NCBI GenBank assembly: GCA_963797085.1
Contig: CAWCOA010000011.1
Location: 186,001-250,000, forward strand
Reading direction: 5' to 3'
DNA length: 64,000 nt
From: JASJBU01 sp963797085
GTDB lineage: Bacteria; Pseudomonadota; Gammaproteobacteria; Chromatiales; Chromatiaceae
The notes under the pieces were generated by a model. The model was not told the origin of the DNA. It saw only the letters and a list, made by a program, of their open reading frames with translations, and did no database searches. Made by a program: the position numbers and the translations under genes. Positions 44,180-53,579 of this stretch are shown here, one piece after another. Position 1 is the first letter of the stretch, and each line of letters opens with the position of its first letter.

Positions 44180-44800
44180 CTATAGTTTAAAGTTCCCTGC
44201 TACCAGGTAGATCTCACGGCTTTTCTGCCGTGAAGACTTAGGCTTTCTGCTGACCACCCGGGAAAAAGATTTCCTGAGTTCTTTCAAATAGTTGTCAAAG
44301 CCCTCGCCCTGAAAGACTTTTACTACAAAACCACCCCCGGAACGCAGGGATTCCTGAGCAAAATCCAATGCCAGTTCACAGAGATACATGGAACGTGGCT
44401 GGTCTACACTGGCCATACCTGTAATATTGGGAGCCATGTCAGAAATTACAAGGTCAACCTTTTCACCAGCAAGGACGTTCCTTAACTTTTCCATGGGGTC
44501 ATCCTCACGAAAATCCCCCTGAATGAACGTGACCCCGGCGATCGGATCCATCTCCAGAACATCCAGGGCAATCACCTGCCCTCGATCACCAACCAATCGG
44601 CGCGCCACCTGCGACCAGCCACCGGGCGCAGCTCCCAGATCAACAATCCGCATACCCGGCTTAATGATCCGGTCCTTTTCCTGAATCTCCAGCAGCTTGA
44701 AAGCAGCACGGGAGCGGTAGCCTTCCTTCTGGGCCCGCTTCACATAGTCATCGCTGAACTGCCGGTCCAACCACTGGCGACTGCTTTTAGTGCGTTTCAT
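44180..44800 (-). CDS. rlmE: 23S rRNA (uridine(2552)-2'-O)-methyltransferase
   Basis: 206 residues. RlmE (RrmJ/FtsJ) methylates U2552 in the 23S A-loop during 50S maturation. SRQWLDRQFSDDYVKRAQKE, YRSRAAFKLLEIQEKDRII, the AdoMet loop IVDLGAAPGGWSQVA, DLVISDMAPNITGM (catalytic Asp) and GGFVVKVFQGEG (catalytic Lys) are complete. It is upstream of ftsH and divergent from yhbY, the standard arrangement. Confidence 0.98.
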   Translation of the reverse strand: MKRTKSSRQWLDRQFSDDYVKRAQKEGYRSRAAFKLLEIQEKDRIIKPGMRIVDLGAAPGGWSQVARRLVGDRGQVIALDVLEMDPIAGVTFIQGDFREDDPMEKLRNVLAGEKVDLVISDMAPNITGMASVDQPRSMYLCELALDFAQESLRSGGGFVVKVFQGEGFDNYLKELRKSFSRVVSRKPKSSRQKSREIYLVAGNFKL

Positions 44801-44866
44801 GACTTTTCAGGTACAGTCTGTAAATGAGTTATTATGCCCCCATTTAGACTCTAACGGCTTATTACC

Positions 44867-45163
44867 ATGCGCTTGAACCCCCAGCAGATTCGAGAACTCA
44901 AGAAACAGGCCCACCATTTGAAGCCCGTGGTAATGATAGGTCAGCATGGTCTGAGCGAAAACGTACTCAATGAGATCGATATCGCCCTGGACACCCATGA
45001 GCTCATCAAGGTAAAACTTGCCGGGGCGGACAAGGCAGAACGCGAGCAAATCAGCAGCAAAATCACTGCTCAGCAAAAAGCCAGCCTGATCCAGATCATC
45101 GGCAGGATAGCGATCTTCTACCGCCCTAATCCGGATAAAACAAAAAACCGGATTATCGTCTGA
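44867..45163 (+). CDS. yhbY: Ribosome assembly RNA-binding protein YhbY
   Basis: 98 residues, a single CRM domain. It associates with pre-50S particles. The start RLNPQQIRELKKQAHHLKP, the GxxG-type loop IGQHGLSENVLNEIDIAL, HELIKVKLAG and the end IGRIAIFYRPNP are the family pattern. It is the only plus-strand gene in the carA-to-secG block and is divergent from rlmE by 66 bp, as in other gammaproteobacteria. Confidence 0.95.
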   Translation: MRLNPQQIRELKKQAHHLKPVVMIGQHGLSENVLNEIDIALDTHELIKVKLAGADKAEREQISSKITAQQKASLIQIIGRIAIFYRPNPDKTKNRIIV

Positions 45164-45205
45164 ACGATATTCCGGGTTTCTACCGGCCATTTACTACATA
45201 ATGAC

Positions 45206-45682
45206 TTATTCGTAACGCACTTCCAGAATCTCGAATTCCCGAGGCCCGTTGGGGGTCTGCAGGAATACGTCGTCACCCTCCGACTTACCGATCAAGGCGC
45301 GGGCAATCGGCGAACTGACAGAGATCAGACCCTGTTTGATATCGGCCTCGTCCTCACCCACAATTTGATAGGTAAACTCTTCATCATTGTCCAGTTCGAT
45401 GAGGTCCACAGTAGCGCCAAACACCACCTTGCCCCCGGCATTGATGCTGGTGACATCGATAACCTGGGCATGGGAAAGCTTGCCTTCGATATCCTTGATC
45501 CGACCCTCGATAAAGCCTTGCTGCTCACGGGCCGCATGATATTCAGCGTTCTCTTTCAGATCACCGTGCGCACGCGCTTCAGCAATCGCCTTGATAACAT
45601 CGGGGCGGGCTACCCGTTTCAGCTCTTCGAGTTCAGTTCGCAGGTTCTCTGCGCCTTTGGCGGTCAAAGGTACTTTGCTCAT
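45206..45682 (-). CDS. greA: Transcription elongation factor GreA
   Basis: 158 residues, normal. GreA stimulates transcript cleavage by backtracked RNA polymerase. The N-terminal coiled coil (GAENLRTELEELKRVARPDV and HGDLKENAEYHAAREQQGFI, with the tip acidic residues DLKENAEY) and the C-terminal FKBP-like domain (GEDEADIKQGLISVSSPIAR and ALIGKSEGDDVFLQTPNG) are intact. It follows carB, as usual. Confidence 0.98.
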   Translation of the reverse strand: MSKVPLTAKGAENLRTELEELKRVARPDVIKAIAEARAHGDLKENAEYHAAREQQGFIEGRIKDIEGKLSHAQVIDVTSINAGGKVVFGATVDLIELDNDEEFTYQIVGEDEADIKQGLISVSSPIARALIGKSEGDDVFLQTPNGPREFEILEVRYE

Positions 45683-45863
45683 AGATCCTTCCTCAAATAA
45701 TTTCAGTCACAAGCAAACAGCCAGCTGTGCCCCTGTTAAGGGAGCCACCGGGTCGTTGCCATATTACATCCTGGGCCAGCGAAGGGCGTCGTTTCACCCC
45801 GTTCACCCATGTACAATAATCGTATTTGTCGGTGAGCTAAGTAGTTTCGCTGCCAGTTGCAGA

Positions 45864-48800
45864 TCAAGCGTGCAGATCCTGCAGACGATTGACACTCAAT
45901 TCATCCAATTGTTTCAATGCCAGGCAAGTTGCTTCAGCCCCGGATATGGTAGTGGTGTAGGTCACTTTATGCTGCAGCGCTGCACGGCGTATCTCCGCAG
46001 AATCTGTGATCGCCTGCGCACCTTCGGTGGTATTGACGATAAAACTGACTTCCCGGTTCTTGATCATATCTACAATATGCGGCCGGCCCTCCGTGACCTT
46101 ATTGACTCTCTGACATTCGATCCCCGCGTCCTGAATCGCGGTGGCAGTGCCTCCGGTGGCGTACAGCTTGAAACCAAAATCCGCCAGATCCTCCGCCACC
46201 TGCACCGCCCGATTCTTGTCTGCATCCCGTACACTGAGTAGTGCATGTGCCGCTCCTGGGCAGACGGGAACCGGCGCCAAGAATCGACTTATTAAAGGCC
46301 TCGCCGAAAGTCCTGCCAACTCCCATCACCTCACCGGTGGACTTCATCTCCGGCCCCAGTACCGTGTCGACGCCGGGGAACTTGACGAACGGGAAGACCG
46401 CCTCCTTGACGAAATAATGGTCTGGAATTACTTCCCGGGTAACACCCTGCTCCTTCAGGCTGACACCCGCCATACAGCGCGCAGCTACCTTGGCCAGCTG
46501 AACCCCCGTGGCCTTGGAGACGAAAGGTACGGTACGGGAGGCGCGGGGATTCACCTCCAGCAGATAGATATGATCATCCTTGATGGCAAACTGGGTGTTC
46601 ATCAGACCCACTACCTTGAGTTCCAGGGCCAATTGTCGCATCTTCTCCCGCATGCGGTCCTGGACCGAGGCGGAGAGGGTATAAGGCGGTAAGGAGCAGG
46701 CGGAATCACCGGAATGGACCCCCGCCTGCTCGATATGCTCCATGATGCCGCCAATCAGCACATCCTTACCGTCACAGATGGCATCCACGTCCACCTCGAT
46801 GGCGTCATCCAGAAAGCGATCCAGCAAGACCGGAGAATCGTTGGATACGCTCACTGCCTCGCGCATGTAGCGGCGCAGGTCATCCTCATCATAGACGATC
46901 TCCATGGCACGGCCGCCCAGCACATAGGAAGGACGCACCACCAGCGGATAGCCTATCTCCTGCGCCAGTTTGACCGCCTGCTCCGCCTCGGTGGCGGTGC
47001 GGTTGGGCGGCTGGCGCAGTTTCAATTTCTCCACCAGTTGCTGGAAACGTTCCCGGTCCTCCGCCAGATCGATGGAATCCGGGCTGGTGCCGATGATCGG
47101 CGCCCCGGCGGCTTCCAGATCCCGCGCCAGTTTCAGGGGGGTCTGACCGCCATACTGCACGATCACCCCGCCGGGCTGTTCCTTGTCGATGACCTCGAGC
47201 ACATCCTCCAGGGTCAGAGGCTCGAAATAGAGGCGATCGGAGGTATCATAGTCGGTGGAAACCGTCTCCGGGTTACAGTTGACCATGATGGTCTCATAGC
47301 CGTCTTCGCGCATGGCGAAAGCGGCATGCACACAGCAGTAATCGAATTCGATACCCTGGCCGATGCGGTTCGGACCACCACCCAATACCATGATTTTCTT
47401 GCGGTCGGTAGGCTGGGCCTCGCACTCCTCTTCATAGGTGGAGTACATATAGGCGGTACTGGTGGCAAACTCCGCGGCGCAGGTATCGACCCGCTTGAAC
47501 ACCGGACGCACCCCTGCGGCATGGCGACGACGGCGGATCTCCGCCTCACTGGATTCCACCAGCTCGGCCAGGCGGCGGTCGGCAAAGCCCTTGCGCTTGA
47601 GAGCGCGCAGACGTTCACCATCCAGCGCCTCCAGTCCCTGTCCGGCGACCTCCCGCTCGATATTCACCAGTTCTTCGATCTGCACCAGGAACCAGGGATC
47701 GATCTTCTGTGATCGAAGACCTCGATCCAGACTCATGCCCCATGCGGAAGGCCTCCGCCACATACCAGATCCGCTCCGGCCCGGGCAGGCGGATCTCCTG
47801 AATCAGATTGTCCCTGGCGCCCTTGCCATCCAGGTCGAGCACCTCGCAGAGTCCGTATTTACCGATCTCCAGGCCCCGCAGGGCCTTCTGCAGGGACTCC
47901 TGGAAGGTGCGGCCGATGGCCATCACCTCGCCCACCGACTTCATCTGGGTGGTCAGGCGATCATCTGCCTGGGGGAATTTCTCGAAGGCAAAACGCGGCA
48001 CCTTGGTGACCACGTAGTCGATGCTGGGCTCGAACGAAGCCGGGGTGGCACCGCCGGTAATCTCGTTCTGCAGCTCGTCCAGGGTATAGCCCACCGCCAG
48101 CTTGGCCGCCACCTTGGCGATCGGAAAGCCGGTGGCCTTGGAAGCCAGCGCCGAGGAGCGGGAGACCCGGGGATTCATCTCGATGATGATCATGCGCCCG
48201 TTTTCCGGATTGATGGCGAACTGCACGTTGGAGCCGCCGGTCTCCACGCCGATCTCGCGCAGCACCGCCAGGGAGGCGTCACGCATGATCTGGTATTCCT
48301 TGTCGGTCAGGGTCTGGGCCGGGGCGACGGTAATGGAGTCGCCGGTATGCACCCCCATGGGATCCAGATTTTCGATGGAGCAGATGATGATGCAGTTGTC
48401 CTTGCGGTCCCGCACCACCTCCATCTCGTACTCTTTCCAGCCAAGAATCGACTCCTCGATCAGCAGCTCCTTGGTCGGCGAGAGATCCAGCCCGCGCTCG
48501 CAGATCTCGACGAATTCTTCCGGATTATAGGCGATGCCGCCACCGCTGCCGCCCATGGTGAAGGAGGGCCGGATGATGGTGGGGAAACCGATGCTGGCCT
48601 GGACCTGCTCGGCCTCTTCCATGCTGTGGGCGATCGCCGACCTGGGCATATCCAGACCGATCTTGCGCATCGCCTTGCGAAACAGATCCCGATCCTCGGC
48701 CTTGTCGATGGCCTCGCGGGAGGCGCCGATCATCTCCACGCCGTATTTCTCCAGCACCCCTTCACGCACCAGATCCAGCGCGGTATTAAGGGCTGTCTGA

Positions 48801-49075
48801 CCGCCCATGGTGGGCAGCAGCGCTTCCGGGCGCTCCTTCTCGATGATCCGCTCCAGGGTCTCCCAGGTGATCGGCTCGATATAGATTGCGTCCGCCATGT
48901 CCGGGTCGGTCATGATGGTGGCCGGATTGGAGTTCACCAGGACCACCCGGAAGCCCTCCTCCCGCAGCGCCTTGCAGGCCTGCGCCCCGGAATAATCGAA
49001 CTCACAGGCCTGGCCGATGACAATGGGGCCGGCGCCGATGATCAGGATACTATGTATATCAGTTCTTTTCGGCAT
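45864..49075 (-). CDS. carB: Carbamoyl-phosphate synthase large subunit (reads with two frameshifts)
   Basis: CarB makes carbamoyl phosphate for arginine and pyrimidine synthesis. Three frames in sequence give one protein. 49075 to about 47740 covers the first ATP-grasp half (MPKRTDIHSILIIGAGPIVI, GGSGGGIAYNPEEFVE, NPRVSRSSALASKATGFP). About 47740 to 46270 covers the second half (KIMVLGGGPNRIGQGIEFDY, NPRASRTVPFVSKATGV). About 46270 to 45864 is the allosteric domain (NKVTEGRPHIVDMIKNREVS). Removing one G from GGGG near 47741 and one T near 46265 restores continuity and gives 1069 residues, normal length. A compensating pair may sit near 47715-47730. Error in the sequence is likely, since carB is normally indispensable for prototrophy. 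Confidence 0.93.
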
Positions 49076-49082
49076 TATTTTT

Positions 49083-49212
49083 TAGCCACAGAGACACAGA
49101 GGACACAGAGGTTCCTGATGCTGAGCAACAGGATCCTGAATAAAAAAACATTTCCTAGCCACGGGATCAAACAAACGAAGTCACATCAAACGCTCTCTGC
49201 GTCTCTGTGGCT
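49083..49212. repeat. CACAGAG inverted-repeat element, copy 2, overlapping the carA 3' end
   Basis: TAGCCACAGAGACACAGAGG at the left (49083) and, reversed, ATAGCCACAGAGACGCAGAG at the right (about 49213-49194). The terminal match is 18 of 19. The whole unit is 130 bp and fills the carA-carB gap. The last eight or so codons of carA (SHRDAESV) and its stop lie inside the right end. The interior has no coding capacity. Confidence 0.8.
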
Positions 49213-50343
49213 ATTGATCAAATCGATAAAGTGGTCGAACACCGGCGCTACATCATGGGGACCCGGGCTGGCTTCCGGGTGTCCCTGGAAACCGAAGGCT
49301 GGCTTGTCAGTCCGGTGAATACCCTGTAGAGAACCATCGAACAGGGAACGATGAGTGGCCTGCAGTGTGTCCGGCAGGCTTTGCTCATCCACCGCAAAAC
49401 CATGGTTCTGGCTGCTGATCATCACAGTTTTTGCCGCGATGTCCTGTACCGGATGGTTGGCGCCATGGTGACCGAACTTCATCTTTACCGTGCTGGCGCC
49501 ACTGGCCAGGGATAGCAGCTGATGCCCCAGACAGATACCAAATACCGGCAGGCCGGTCTCGACTATCTGCTGGATCGACTCAATCGCATAATCACAGGGC
49601 TCCGGATCACCCGGGCCATTGGAAAGGAACACACCATCCGGCTGCAGAGCCAGCACTTCGCTGGCAGGCATCTGCGCCGGCACCACGGTCAAGCGGCAGC
49701 CGCGATCCACCAACATGCGCAGGATGTTGCGTTTGACCCCATAGTCATAAGCCACTACATGCAGCGGCAGCTTCTCCTCGATGGGATGCAACGCCTCGGG
49801 AATCCCTCCCTCCAGTGACCAGGTACCCTGAGCCCATTCATAGGGAGTGATGGTGGTCACTTCTTTTGCCAGATCCATGCCCTTCAAGCCGGGAAAGGCT
49901 TTGGCCGCCGCCAGGGCGGCTTGCTCGTCAATCGCATCACCCGCCTGAATACAACCGCTCTGCGCACCTTTTTCGCGCAGGATGCGGGTCAGTTTGCGGG
50001 TATCGATCCCGGCAATGGCAACGATATTGTTTCGCTGCAGGTAGTTCCCCAGGGATTCTTCGCTACGCCAGTTACTGGTCAGCAGTGGCAGATCACGGAT
50101 CACCAGTCCCGCCGCATGGATGTGGCTGGACTCCTCATCGTCCTGATTGATACCGGTGTTACCGATATGCGGGTAGGTTAGGGTGACAATCTGACGACTG
50201 TAGGATGGATCGGTCAGGATCTCCTGATAACCGGTCATGGCGGTGTTAAAAACAACCTCGCCCACAGACTGGCCATCAGCCCCGATAGCCTCTCCGCGAA
50301 AAAGGCTGCCATCTTCAAGGACCAGAAGGGCTGGTTTTCTCAA
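49186..50343 (-). CDS. carA: Carbamoyl-phosphate synthase small subunit
   Basis: 385 residues. CarA is the glutamine amidotransferase subunit delivering ammonia to CarB. The N-terminal ALLVLEDGSLFRGEAIGADG and VFNTAMTGYQEILTDPSYS are conserved, as are the nucleophile loop GLPVFGICLGHQLLSLASG and KMKFGHHGANHPVQD. The catalytic histidine follows in FQGHPEASPGPHD. The C-terminus SHRDAESV is encoded by the inverted-repeat element at 49083-49212. A 51-bp tandem repeat lies between this start and the trxC stop. Confidence 0.97.
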   Translation of the reverse strand: MRKPALLVLEDGSLFRGEAIGADGQSVGEVVFNTAMTGYQEILTDPSYSRQIVTLTYPHIGNTGINQDDEESSHIHAAGLVIRDLPLLTSNWRSEESLGNYLQRNNIVAIAGIDTRKLTRILREKGAQSGCIQAGDAIDEQAALAAAKAFPGLKGMDLAKEVTTITPYEWAQGTWSLEGGIPEALHPIEEKLPLHVVAYDYGVKRNILRMLVDRGCRLTVVPAQMPASEVLALQPDGVFLSNGPGDPEPCDYAIESIQQIVETGLPVFGICLGHQLLSLASGASTVKMKFGHHGANHPVQDIAAKTVMISSQNHGFAVDEQSLPDTLQATHRSLFDGSLQGIHRTDKPAFGFQGHPEASPGPHDVAPVFDHFIDLINSHRDAESV

Positions 50344-50459
50344 GGAATCCTCCGTTGCAGGCGCGCGAAAAAGGGTGACCCCAAAGGCTCACCCTCATTC
50401 ATCGAATTTAGTTCGGATGCAGAAGGGCCATACATGCATATACATGGGAAGCATGGCAT

Positions 50460-50664
50460 GGCGGCCGCTCCTGGGCTCCTTGCCCTCGCGGCACTTGTGC
50501 ATCCTTGCACGGCGGCCGTTCATGGGCTCCATGCCCTCGCGGCACTTGTGCGTCCATGCACGGCGGCCGTTCATGGGCTTCTTGCCCTCGCGGCACTTGT
50601 GCATCCTTGCACGGTCGGCCGTTCATGGGCTTCCTGCCCCCATGGCACTTGTGCGTCCATGCAC
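50460..50664. repeat. 51-bp tandem repeat, four copies
   Basis: Copies at 50460-50510, 50511-50561, 50562-50612 and 50613-50664 (the last is 52 bp with one extra T). Units begin GGCGGCCGTTCATGGGCTTC and continue TTGCCCTCGCGGCACTTGTG then CATCCTTGCAC. Units alternate between TGCATCCTTGCAC and TGCGTCCATGCAC endings. The array lies in the 378-bp gap between trxC and carA, outside recognised genes. It is GC-rich and contains internal dyads. Reading frames through it give a 17-residue periodic peptide but carry no start or domain evidence. Confidence 0.9.
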
Positions 50665-50721
50665 GGCGGAAATCTACCCCCTCAAACCGCGATGATTCTA
50701 CTTGATTATGGGTGAATCTGT

Positions 50722-51168
50722 CTATCCGGATCGAGCCAGTTGCTGCCTCGTCCAACTCAGGATGCCAGCCACGTCCATAGCGCCCGGCTGGCGGGCAATT
50801 TCACGTCCATTGCGCATCAACAATAAGGTGGGGATACTGCGGATACCATACTCGGCGCCCAGCTGCTGTTGCTCTTCGGTATTCACCTTCACCAGCCGTA
50901 CCTGAGGTTCCAACTGCCCGGCAGCTTGCTCAAAGGCTGGCGCCATCATCTTGCATGGCCCACACCAGGGCGCCCAGAAATCGATCAATAACGGGATATC
51001 GCTCTTAGCTGCATGACGTTGAAAACGACTGGCATTCAACGCCAGGGGCTGGCGGGTAAACAGCGCTTGATGACATTTGCCGCAGCTGCCCCCCTCCGCC
51101 AACCGCGAAACAGGTAGCCGATTGATGCCGTCACAGTGTGGGCACACGATGTGCAAAGTTTCAGACAT
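50722..51168 (-). CDS. trxC: Thioredoxin 2
   Basis: 148 residues. TrxC is a zinc-containing thioredoxin with redox-regulated activity. The N-terminal zinc ribbon CPHCDGINRLP and SCGKCHQALF supplies two CXXC pairs. The thioredoxin fold follows, with active site LIDFWAPWCGPCKMMAPAFE and YGIRSIPTLLLMRNGRE carrying the cis-proline. It is divergent from cnoX, also a thioredoxin-fold protein, 182 bp away. Confidence 0.96.
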   Translation of the reverse strand: MSETLHIVCPHCDGINRLPVSRLAEGGSCGKCHQALFTRQPLALNASRFQRHAAKSDIPLLIDFWAPWCGPCKMMAPAFEQAAGQLEPQVRLVKVNTEEQQQLGAEYGIRSIPTLLLMRNGREIARQPGAMDVAGILSWTRQQLARSG

Positions 51169-51312
51169 GATTTATATTCCTTGATCTCAGATACACTGTT
51201 TATGGGTCCGCCGAAGCTGAATTTCAACCCAGCAAGAAGCACTGAGACGGTTGCATAGGCATATTCAACCATGATTCCGAGTTTAGGCATCTTGTATCTG
51301 GGTAACAATCCG

Positions 51313-51318
51313 TATAAT
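51313..51318 (+). promoter_or_regulatory. Probable -10 box of cnoX
   Basis: TATAAT at 51313-51318, about 33 bases before the cnoX start. A weak TTGTAT at 51292-51297 is only 15 bases away, so the -35 assignment is uncertain. The ribosome site is AGGATTG just before 51351. Confidence 0.45.
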
Positions 51319-51350
51319 AGTCAGACTCTGTTTCAATCTGACAGGATTGC

Positions 51351-52218
51351 ATGAATATGTCTGATTACCCTATGTTTTCAGGTCACTGCGGAAAACTTCC
51401 AGCAGGTCGTCCTGGATGGCTCCCACGAACACCCGGTACTGGTCGACTTCTGGGCGGAATGGTGCGCGCCCTGCAAGTCCCTGATGCCTTTACTGGCCAA
51501 ATTGGCCGATGAGTATCAGGGAAAATTCGTCCTCGCCAAGGTGAATACCGAAGAGCAACAGGCGCTGGCAGCCCAGTTCGGGATTCGCAGCCTGCCTACG
51601 GTCAAATTGTTTCAGAATGGCCAGCCGGTTGATGAGTTCATGGGCGCATTGCCGGAGGCCGATGTCAGGGCCTTTCTCGACCAACATATTCCCAGGGAGT
51701 CGGACCTGCTACTCAGCCAAGCCGACAACCTGCTGTTGCAGGGAAATGCTGCAGAGGCCGGGGAGCTGATCAATAAGGCGAACGTCCTGGACCCGGAGAA
51801 TCCCCGGGTAAAGCTCTCCTATGCCCGCTACAAGGCCACCCTGGGGGAGCTGGCGGATGCAGAGCGCCTGCTGGAGGAGCTGCCCATGGATCTGCAAGAG
51901 CAACCGGAAGTGGTCTCGATGCTGGCGCGGATCAAATTTGACCGGGCCACCAGCGAGGCGCCGGCCGCGGAAGAATTGGAAGAGATCCTGGAGAAAGATC
52001 CGGCAAACAGCGAAGCGCTCTATCAGCTGGCATCCCACCGCATCATGCAGACTGACTATGAAGCCGCCCTCGAACTGCTGCTCAAATTGATGCAGAAAGA
52101 CCGGGAGTATGGTGACGACGCAGGGCGTAAGGGCATGCTGCAGATCTTCGACATGCTCGGCGGCGAGGGTGAACTGGTGAAACGCTACCGGAGTCGCATG
52201 TTCAATGCGCTACACTGA
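51351..52218 (+). CDS. cnoX: Chaperedoxin CnoX/YbbN (thioredoxin-TPR), one frameshift near the start
   Basis: CnoX is a holdase that protects proteins from oxidation and hands them to GroEL/DnaK. From the ATG at 51351 or 51357 the frame reads MSDYPMF, then shifts. Removing one T from TTTT at 51375-51378 joins it to QVTAENFQQVVLDGSHEHPV and the thioredoxin site DFWAEWCAPCKSLMPLL. Corrected length is 286-288 residues, as in the family. The cis-Pro motif FGIRSLPTVKLFQNGQPVDE is present. The C-terminal half is TPR-like (LLLQGNAAEAGELINKANVL, EDPANSEALYQLASHRIMQ). The active site keeps both cysteines (CAPC). It overlaps the next gene by 1 bp. Confidence 0.9.
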
Positions 52219-53057
52219 TGAACCCGGCTCGAACAACTCAGAGCAAACGCCCCGAACTCGGCTTCGGTCTGGGTCTGCGCAGGGAGCTGGTAAGGCCACT
52301 GATAGAACAGCAACCGGCCATTGACTGGCTGGAGATCCTTTCCGACAGCTACCTGAACGCCAGCTCGGAGCAACTTGCTGAGTTGCAGCAGATTCGGCAA
52401 CACTATCCTTTGACCATGCATGGCGGGGCGCTTTCCGTGGGCGGGCCGGACCCTCTGGACCGCAACTACCTGGCCCAGCTCAGGACTCTGGCGCAGCGCA
52501 TAGAACCTGAGCTGATCTCGGACCATCTCTGCTGGACACCACCGGGCATGTCACACAGCTATGAGTTGCATCCCCTGCCCCGCACCCGGGAAATGATCGA
52601 TCATCTAATCCCCAGGATCGAGGTCGTGCAGGATACCCTCGGCCAGCCGATTCTGCTGGAAAACATTCCAGACAGCCGCCCGCGCAGTCCCGATGAAATG
52701 CCCGAATGGGAGTTTATCGGCCGGGTTGCGGAGTCTTCGGACTCATTGATCCTGCTGGATCTGAACAACATCATTCTTAACGCTGTCCCGCAGGGCTTCG
52801 AGCCCTCGAGCTATGTTGAAAACCTGCCGGCAGATCGAATCTGGCAGATACACCTTGCCCCTCTGATGAACAAGTCGGAGTATGAGTGGGATACGGACAG
52901 TGCGCCAATCGATGATCCAATCTGGAATCTCTACCTCAAGGTTATCAACCATTGTGGACCGGTCCCAACGATGCTTGAGAGGAATGACGACATACCCCCA
53001 CTGGCCGAACTGCTGGTGGAGCTTGAACAGGTCAGAACGGTGGCCGCAGGTACTTGA
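52218..53057 (+). CDS. DUF692 / MNIO-family protein with altered metal ligands
   Basis: 279 residues, start overlapping the cnoX stop by 1 bp. The DUF692 family (multinuclear non-haem iron-dependent oxidases) modifies cysteines in small peptides. The TIM-barrel pattern is clear: LGFGLGLRRELV, HGGALSVGGPDPLD (H68), SDHLCW (H103), LLENIP (E148), LLDLNNI (D181, N183/184), IHLA (H212). Several typically conserved positions differ: the usual HLAGH reads HLAPL, DTH reads D225-T-D227, and EWD reads E254-R-N256. The metal site may be partial or the function changed. No precursor peptide or partner (DUF2063-type) gene is adjacent. Confidence 0.85.
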   Translation: MNPARTTQSKRPELGFGLGLRRELVRPLIEQQPAIDWLEILSDSYLNASSEQLAELQQIRQHYPLTMHGGALSVGGPDPLDRNYLAQLRTLAQRIEPELISDHLCWTPPGMSHSYELHPLPRTREMIDHLIPRIEVVQDTLGQPILLENIPDSRPRSPDEMPEWEFIGRVAESSDSLILLDLNNIILNAVPQGFEPSSYVENLPADRIWQIHLAPLMNKSEYEWDTDSAPIDDPIWNLYLKVINHCGPVPTMLERNDDIPPLAELLVELEQVRTVAAGT

Positions 53058-53232
53058 ACAGGCTGTTGCTGTTCGCGCATGCTGACGCTGCAGGTGGGGT
53101 ATTGACCAGAGACAGAGGTAACAGGTGAGAAAAAGATCCGATCAACCAGGCTGATTGAGTGACTTGCCAGAAAATTGTCTATTCTTCAAACAGAAATAAT
53201 TCACTCGAACCGAATAATCAGGAATAAGAATC

Positions 53233-53571
53233 ATGCAGAAACCCGAGATCAAACAGGACCCCATGTATCAGCTATTGCGGGATGAGAAGACCACCGAGTT
53301 CAACCAGCGCCGCACAGCGGGGGAAGCCTGTCATCTGCAGGGCACTGATCTGCGCGGGCTGGACCTGCGGAAGCTGAATGCAAAAGGACTGGACCTGAGT
53401 GATACCTACCTGCGGCAGGCGGACTTGCGGGGTCTGGACCTGCGCGAGACCCGCCTCGAAGGCGCCAGCATCAATGGCGCGAAGATCTCCGGTACCTTTT
53501 TTCCCAAGGACCTGGCACCGGAGGAGATCACTCTGTCACTGGTGCATGGGACCCGTTTGCGCTATCGATAA
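53233..53571 (+). CDS. Small pentapeptide-repeat protein
   Basis: 112 residues. The N-terminal 35 residues are helical and charged (PMYQLLRDEKTTEFNQRRT). They are followed by about eight A(D/N)Lxx-type pentapeptides: LQGTDLRGLDLRKLNAKGLD, LSDTYLRQADLRGLDLRETR, LEGASINGAKISGT. It then closes with FFPKDLAPEEITLSLVHGTR. Such proteins form a right-handed quadrilateral beta helix; a short one has no assignable function. No signal peptide is seen, so it is cytoplasmic. It lies 175 bp after the DUF692 gene and converges with tatC 8 bp away. Confidence 0.85.
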   Translation: MQKPEIKQDPMYQLLRDEKTTEFNQRRTAGEACHLQGTDLRGLDLRKLNAKGLDLSDTYLRQADLRGLDLRETRLEGASINGAKISGTFFPKDLAPEEITLSLVHGTRLRYR

Positions 53572-53579
53572 ACGATCCG

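Noticed and set aside
50460..50664. CRISPR array
   Set aside because: The units are head-to-tail without unique spacers and no cas genes are near; it is a simple tandem repeat.
50408..50755. Reading frames across the 51-bp tandem array on both strands, with 17-residue peptide repeats
   Set aside because: Periodicity follows automatically from a 51-bp unit. There is no ribosome site, no domain, and both strands are open to the same degree, so a protein is not supported.
52218..53057. Copper-peptide (bufferin/methanobactin-like) biosynthesis locus around the DUF692 gene
   Set aside because: No cysteine-rich precursor peptide or DUF2063-type partner gene is visible in 51000-54000.
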